From contig JAENYD010000011.1 of assembly GCA_016842005.1 (NCBI GenBank), forward strand, positions 1 to 64,000: DNA of 64,000 nt. Direction: 5' to 3'. The position numbers were made by a program, and so were the translations under genes. This DNA is from Clostridium thermobutyricum (GTDB taxonomy: Bacteria; Bacillota; Clostridia; Ch29). The notes beneath the pieces were generated by a model. The model made no database searches, was not told the origin of the DNA, and worked only from the letters and a program-made list of their open reading frames with translations. The first letter of the stretch is position 1, and each line of letters starts with the position of its first letter. Shown here piece after piece: positions 58,980 through 64,000 of the stretch.

Positions 58980-60443
58980 GTGACACTGAAAAATCTTGAT
59001 GCTTTGTTCAATCCGGAGAATATTGCTGTAGTGGGTGCATCCAATAACCCGGGCAAGGCGGGCTATGTAATACTGCAGAACCTGATAAATATGGGATATC
59101 CGGGAAAAATTTTTCCTGTAAACAATAAAGATGAAAAGATTTTGGGGTTGACGACTTACAGAAAACTATCAGAGATACCCGAGAAGGTTGAGCTTGTTGT
59201 TTTGATAACCCCTTCTCAATTAATATTTGAAATCATGGATGATCTGGAAGTCAGGATGCAGGAGAGAAATGATGTGAGGGCTGTAGTATGCGCTGCTGCA
59301 AATTACGGAGAAACAAAAACAGAAGAAGGCATTAAAAGGCAGAATATCTTGATGGAGACAACTTCCAAATACGGTATAAGGGTAGTAGGGCCAAACTGTA
59401 TAGGTGTAATAGATAATATAAATAGAGTGGACACAACCTTTGTGGAAACTCTGCTGCCCAAAGAAAGCAGAGGACGGAAAGGTAGTATAAGTTTTATATC
59501 ACAGAGCGGGGCCGTAGCAGCTTCCATATTGATGTGGGGAGCTTCACAGCCTGTCCCCATATCCTTCAACAAATTTGTTTCAATAGGAAATATGGCAGAC
59601 GTGGATTTTATTGACTTGCTGGAATATTTGGAACAGGACCAGGATACCAGGGTAATAGGCATGTATCTGGAAGGGTATCCGGAAGGATACAGGTTAATGG
59701 AGGTATTGTCCAGGATTACAAAAAAGAAACCCGTTGTGGTCTTGAAGGTAGGACGCAGTGAGAAGGGGGCATCAGCTGCCAACTCTCATACCGGATCCCT
59801 TGCAGGGTCCGACAAGGTATATGACAGCGCCTTCAAGCAGTTCGGCATAATACGAGTAAACACCATGGAAGAGCTGATGGATACGTTGCAGGCATTCGAT
59901 AAACTACCTTTACCCGCTGATGAAGCTTTGTTTATACTTTCCCAGGCGGGAGGCCCGGGTATTTTCTGTACTGATGCGGTAAGCAGGCACAGTTTCGTGA
60001 AGATGCCGATAATATCAGACGGGACAAAAGAAGAACTAAAAAAAATGCTGCCGCCTATGGCAAATATTTGTAATCCGGAGGGATACGCAGATATTACTGC
60101 AGCGGCAAATCCATATCATCACAAGGAATCACTACGACTTCTCCTGGAAGATCCGACTGTATCGGGAGTAATCCTCATAACGGTTGTTCCTACATTTTTA
60201 TCGCAGGAAGAGCTGGCTCAGTCATTAATAAACCTGTATAAGGGAGAAGGATATATTCACAGGAAGCCGGTATTTATGGTTATCATGGCAGGAAGTTATG
60301 TTAGAGGCTGCAGGGAAAGGTTGGAAAAGGAAGGTATATACACCTTTGAAACACCTGACAGGGCTGCCAATGCTGCGGCAAATCTTATAAAATATACATT
60401 ATTTCTCAAGAAGATCCGTAGTAGGGGGGAGCTAAATGATTAA
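58980..60443 (+). CDS. ADP-forming acyl-CoA synthetase, alpha (CoA-binding/ligase) subunit
   Basis: IAVVGASNNPGKAGYVI, ISQSGAVAASIL, NSHTGSLAGSDKVYDSAFKQ; GTG start at 58980. Confidence 0.88.
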   Translation: MTLKNLDALFNPENIAVVGASNNPGKAGYVILQNLINMGYPGKIFPVNNKDEKILGLTTYRKLSEIPEKVELVVLITPSQLIFEIMDDLEVRMQERNDVRAVVCAAANYGETKTEEGIKRQNILMETTSKYGIRVVGPNCIGVIDNINRVDTTFVETLLPKESRGRKGSISFISQSGAVAASILMWGASQPVPISFNKFVSIGNMADVDFIDLLEYLEQDQDTRVIGMYLEGYPEGYRLMEVLSRITKKKPVVVLKVGRSEKGASAANSHTGSLAGSDKVYDSAFKQFGIIRVNTMEELMDTLQAFDKLPLPADEALFILSQAGGPGIFCTDAVSRHSFVKMPIISDGTKEELKKMLPPMANICNPEGYADITAAANPYHHKESLRLLLEDPTVSGVILITVVPTFLSQEELAQSLINLYKGEGYIHRKPVFMVIMAGSYVRGCRERLEKEGIYTFETPDRAANAAANLIKYTLFLKKIRSRGELND

Positions 60444-61131
60444 AAATATATTTAAAGAAGTAAAGAAGGCCGGGAGGGCAACTCTAAACGAGTTTCAGGC
60501 GAGTGAGGTAATGATGCATGCCGGTGTAAGTATGGTGGTAAATCGCGCCTGCAAGGATCTGGAAGAAGCTGAAGCTGCTGCGGAAGAGCTTGGTTATCCC
60601 GTGGTATTAAAGATTTTGTCTCCGGATATTTTACATAAAACTGATGCTGGGTGTGTCAGGGTTGGTATAAAAGATGTACAGCAACTGGGCCGGGCCTACA
60701 GGGAGATAATGAATAACGGGATACGATACAACCCTGGGGCCAGAGTCGAAGGTGTACTGATTCAGGAGATGGCCCCCCAGGGTCTGGAATTGATTATAGG
60801 GATGAAGAGGGACCCACAGTTTGGGCCAGTGATAATGTTTGGGCTGGGAGGCATATATGTTGAAGTGTTTGAAGATATTTCCCTCCGTCTTCTCCCTGTT
60901 GACACCAGGGAAATTATGGAAATGATACAAGAGACCAGGATATCCAGGATATTGGAGGGAGCCAGGGGGAAAGAATATGATATGGATGAGGTTGTGAATA
61001 CTTTGCTTAACATTTCCCGGCTTGTTGAGGAAAATGCCGACATTGAAGAAATAGATATAAACCCTTTCTTCCTTTACGGAAAAGGCAAAGGGGGAAAAGG
61101 TGTAGATGCTTTAATTACTTTGTCAAAGTAG
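60436..61131 (+). CDS. ADP-forming acyl-CoA synthetase, beta (ATP-grasp) subunit
   Basis: ELGYPVVLKILSPDILHKTDAGCVRVGI, QEMAPQGLELIIGMKRDPQFGPVIMFGLGGIYVE. Confidence 0.9.
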   Translation: MIKNIFKEVKKAGRATLNEFQASEVMMHAGVSMVVNRACKDLEEAEAAAEELGYPVVLKILSPDILHKTDAGCVRVGIKDVQQLGRAYREIMNNGIRYNPGARVEGVLIQEMAPQGLELIIGMKRDPQFGPVIMFGLGGIYVEVFEDISLRLLPVDTREIMEMIQETRISRILEGARGKEYDMDEVVNTLLNISRLVEENADIEEIDINPFFLYGKGKGGKGVDALITLSK

Positions 61132-61133
61132 GA

Positions 61134-61165
61134 AACGGCCATAACCGGCCGTCTTTTGTTTTTCT
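61134..61165 (+). terminator. intrinsic terminator
   Basis: acggccataaccggccgtcttttgtttttc. Confidence 0.75.
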
Positions 61166-61291
61166 GGCGTATTCCCCTTTGCCACAGGAACCGGGAATGA
61201 TGTTACGTATAGAGTGTTCTCGGTTCTTGAGAAATGCATTGTATAATTTATTTTTATTGCAAAAGCAAGTCATCTTTGATTGTTTATTATA

Positions 61292-61320
61292 TTGACAGAT
61301 AAAATTATTGGCACTATAAT
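61292..61320 (+). promoter_or_regulatory. sigma-A promoter for the TetR/ABC operon
   Basis: TTGACA-N17-TATAAT, full consensus match. Confidence 0.9.
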
Positions 61321-61352
61321 ATGACTATAAAGTCATATGACTTATAAGTCAT
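61321..61352. promoter_or_regulatory. tandem 16-bp palindromic operators for the TetR regulator
   Basis: ATGACTATAAAGTCAT followed directly by ATGACTTATAAGTCAT. Confidence 0.8.
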
Positions 61353-61415
61353 ATTTTTTTAGGTATGAAGTGACTGAAAGGTCATATAATAAGGATGTAC
61401 TGAGGAGGGGATGGG

Positions 61416-62048
61416 ATGCCCAAAAGTACTTTCTTCAATTTGCCTGAAGATAAAAAGGAAAAGATAATGGATGCGGCTATCAACGAGTTTGCAGGATACT
61501 CCTATCACAGGGCAAGTATAAACAGGATAGTTGAGAAGTCAGGTATTGCCAAGGGCAGTTTTTACCAGTATTTTGAGGATAAGAAGGATTTGTTCAAATA
61601 CATCCTGGAGGTCAGCGGACAAAAGAAACTGGAATACCTAAATGGAGTTTTAGCTGATATTGAAAATTTAAGTTTCTTTAATCTGTTAAGAGAATTATAT
61701 ACAGGAGGAGTGAAATTTACCAGGGAAAATCCCAGGCTTGCCGAGATAGGATACCGTTTTATCAAAGAAAAGGACAGAGACTTAAAGGAGCAATTAATGG
61801 AAGAATCAATGGCCAAGAGCAACCGATTTTTTGGAGAACTACTAATGAAAGGAATCAAACAGGGGGATATTGACCCGGATATAGATGTAGAGCTGGTAGC
61901 TCATATTCTCACCAATATGAGTATATGGGTAAGCGAGCTGTTTATCAAAGAGTTGAAAGTGGAAGATGACATGGAAATAATGGCCCTGATAGACAAGATG
62001 CTGTACGTTATTGAAAACGGTATTAAGAGCAAAAAGGAGGGGAAGTGA
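61416..62048 (+). CDS. TetR/AcrR family regulator
   Basis: N-terminal HTH FAGYSYHRASINRIVEKSGIAKGSFYQYFEDKKDLF. Confidence 0.92.
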   Translation: MPKSTFFNLPEDKKEKIMDAAINEFAGYSYHRASINRIVEKSGIAKGSFYQYFEDKKDLFKYILEVSGQKKLEYLNGVLADIENLSFFNLLRELYTGGVKFTRENPRLAEIGYRFIKEKDRDLKEQLMEESMAKSNRFFGELLMKGIKQGDIDPDIDVELVAHILTNMSIWVSELFIKELKVEDDMEIMALIDKMLYVIENGIKSKKEGK

Positions 62049-62049
62049 A

Positions 62050-62904
62050 TTGCTAAAAGTCAGCCAGCTTTATCATTCTTATACCAATGGACATAATTAT
62101 GCTGTAAACGGCATCAGCTTCCATATAGAGAAGGGAGAGATATTCGGTTTTTTGGGGCCCAGCGGGGCAGGCAAATCCACAACCCAGAATATTCTTACAG
62201 GGCTTCTTCCTCTTCAGAAAGGGGAGGCAGTCATTGCCGGAGTAGATGTCAGGAAGCCTACCGGAGAATTGTTCAATTCAATAGGTGTATCCTTTGAGCA
62301 TCCCAATGTATATAAAAAGCTGACGGGTCTTGAGAACCTGAATTTTTTCAGCAAGATGTTCGGTGTTCCCACTGAAGACCCCATGGCTCTGCTAAGAATG
62401 GTTGGATTGGAGAATGATGCAAACAAAAAGGCCGAGGGATATTCCAAAGGTATGCTGCAGAGGCTTGTGTTTGTAAGGTCCATGCTGAACAGGCCAAAAA
62501 TGTGGTTCCTGGATGAGCCTACGGCAGGCCTTGACCCTACAACTGTCAGCCGTATTAAAGAAATAATATGGAACAAGAGACGGGAAGGGGTCACAGTTTT
62601 TCTGACCACCCATAATATGTTCATTGCCGATGAGCTCTGCGACAGGGTAGCCTTTATCAACGAAGGGAAGATAGAACTCATAGATTCACCCAGAAATCTG
62701 AAACTGAGATTCGGGGAAAAGCTGGTGAAGGTGGAATACAGAAAAAATGGGGATCTGGAGACGGAAAATCTCTCCATGGTTGATGAGAGAGACAGGGAAA
62801 AACTAAAAATGCTGGTAAGCGGGGGTAATATCGAGACAATGCATTCTCAGGAGGCAACCCTTGAGGAGATATTTATAAAGGTCACAGGCAGGGGGTTGAA
62901 GTAG
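62050..62904 (+). CDS. ABC transporter ATP-binding protein
   Basis: FLGPSGAGKSTTQNIL, YSKGMLQRL, WFLDEPTAGLDP; TTG start at 62050. Confidence 0.93.
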   Translation: MLKVSQLYHSYTNGHNYAVNGISFHIEKGEIFGFLGPSGAGKSTTQNILTGLLPLQKGEAVIAGVDVRKPTGELFNSIGVSFEHPNVYKKLTGLENLNFFSKMFGVPTEDPMALLRMVGLENDANKKAEGYSKGMLQRLVFVRSMLNRPKMWFLDEPTAGLDPTTVSRIKEIIWNKRREGVTVFLTTHNMFIADELCDRVAFINEGKIELIDSPRNLKLRFGEKLVKVEYRKNGDLETENLSMVDERDREKLKMLVSGGNIETMHSQEATLEEIFIKVTGRGLK

Positions 62905-63960
62905 ATGCTCAGGAGATTTGCGGGACTTTTCCATAAAGATAGTATGACTGCTCTGAGAAACTATTATTTTCACATAGTAATGCTTGTAGCTCTGCTGTTT
63001 GTGATTGTTGTGCGTTTGGTGATACCGGCGGAAGCTACTGTCAAACCGGCCGTATATTATTATATGGGATACCGGGGGGATATGGAGGAATCATTCCGGG
63101 ATATTATAGGGGTTTCTGAAGATGAACACGCTAAGGTTTTCCAGGTAAGCTCGGAAAAAGAGATTGTGGAAAAGATGAAAAAGGATTTCAACAGTCTGGG
63201 CATGGTTATAAAGGAAAGGGAGGGCAGACCCCTGGTAAAGTTTATAGTCCAGGGTCATGAGAATGAAAGAGTAAGGAATATGCTGGTTCTGGCTGTTAAG
63301 GATGCCATCAACAAAGCTGTGTACAAGGATATGGATATAGACACCGTATATCTTAAAAAAGATATTCTGGTGAGGGAGATTCCAACAAATGAGAATGTTC
63401 TGCCCATGTTTATCCTCACCGAGCCTGTCCTGCTGGGGTTTATCCTTATCGCAGTGCTGGTATTCATGGAGAAGGAGGAAGGAACCATAAGGGCTTATAT
63501 GGTTTCTCCGGGCAGGATACCCGAATACCTGGCATCCAAAATTACGCTCATGCTGATACTGGGACTGCTGTCGGCAGGAATAGTCACCTCACTGGTAATG
63601 GGTTTGAAGGCGGATTATCTCAGCCTGTTCATCCTGGTTGCACTGGGCAGCATATTCGGTTCATCCCTTGGGTTAATACTTGCCAGCTTTTTTGACAATA
63701 TATCCCAGTCCATGATATGGATAATAGTTGTAAGTATTCCATTGACTCTGCCCTTTGTATCCTATTTTATTCCGAGTTTCGCACCCCTTTATATCAAGCT
63801 GCTGCCGACCTATTCACTGTTATTCGCAATCAGGGAAGCGGTATTCCCTTCAGGGAATACCGGAATAGTCTATTCCGCGGCTTTTACCACCGCAGTAGCT
63901 GGTTTAGTAAGTTATATACTTGCAGTACTGGCATATCGGCGGAATCTGGCCAGGTCTTGA
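62905..63960 (+). CDS. ABC-2 type transporter permease
   Basis: Polytopic, follows the ATPase; EKEEGTIRAYMVSPGRIPEYLASK. Confidence 0.85.
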   Translation: MLRRFAGLFHKDSMTALRNYYFHIVMLVALLFVIVVRLVIPAEATVKPAVYYYMGYRGDMEESFRDIIGVSEDEHAKVFQVSSEKEIVEKMKKDFNSLGMVIKEREGRPLVKFIVQGHENERVRNMLVLAVKDAINKAVYKDMDIDTVYLKKDILVREIPTNENVLPMFILTEPVLLGFILIAVLVFMEKEEGTIRAYMVSPGRIPEYLASKITLMLILGLLSAGIVTSLVMGLKADYLSLFILVALGSIFGSSLGLILASFFDNISQSMIWIIVVSIPLTLPFVSYFIPSFAPLYIKLLPTYSLLFAIREAVFPSGNTGIVYSAAFTTAVAGLVSYILAVLAYRRNLARS

Positions 63961-63973
63961 GGAGGTGGCAAGA

Positions 63974-64000
63974 ATGAGAAGGATATTATCTGTATTCAGC
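63974..64000 (+). CDS. start of next gene, probably a second ABC permease (truncated)
   Basis: atgagaaggatattatctgtattcagc after gaggaggtgg. Confidence 0.4.

Noticed and set aside
1-64000. CRISPR arrays, tRNA/rRNA genes, prophage or transposase genes
   Set aside because: None recognised by eye or in the ORF list; a tRNA or CRISPR scan would be needed to exclude small RNAs fully.

Overview
Roughly 64 kb from a strictly anaerobic, spore-forming Clostridia-like Firmicute (inferred from gene content: GerW/YtfJ, many ferredoxin-linked enzymes, sigma-54 regulators). Nearly all genes are on the + strand. Main blocks: (1) thrC end/thrB, DUF2953, ytfJ, rhomboid-TPR; (2) a CBS-PAS sigma-54 activator followed by a sigma-54-promoted 3-hydroxybutyrate/acetoacetyl-CoA operon; (3) housekeeping genes (metallophosphoesterase, TIGR01212 radical SAM, YchF, DUF401); (4) ptb-iorA-iorB, present twice, 20,047 bp apart, with about 3.25 kb apparently identical; (5) a second sigma-54 activator, butyrate kinase, a YkvI-like transporter, and a long sigma-54-promoted redox operon: GlcD-like FAD oxidase, two CCG/HdrD-like proteins, a GcvH-like lipoyl carrier, HdrA, MvhD, an [FeFe] hydrogenase with eroded N-terminal Fe-S ligands, then a lipoate ligase and a QueG-like protein; (6) a bacterial microcompartment locus with minimal shell genes, a hydantoinase-like amidohydrolase, an Asp/Glu-type racemase, three class V aminotransferase-fold enzymes, RidA and two NhaC antiporters, with no aldehyde dehydrogenase visible; (7) a four-subunit 2-oxoacid:ferredoxin oxidoreductase plus ADP-forming acyl-CoA synthetase; (8) a TetR-controlled ABC exporter. 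The best candidates for undescribed biology are the lipoyl-carrier/Hdr/[FeFe]-hydrogenase module, the aldehyde-dehydrogenase-less microcompartment, paired dyad enhancer-like sites upstream of the sigma-54 promoters, and a ~130-bp dispersed element that supplies stop codons to neighbouring genes.
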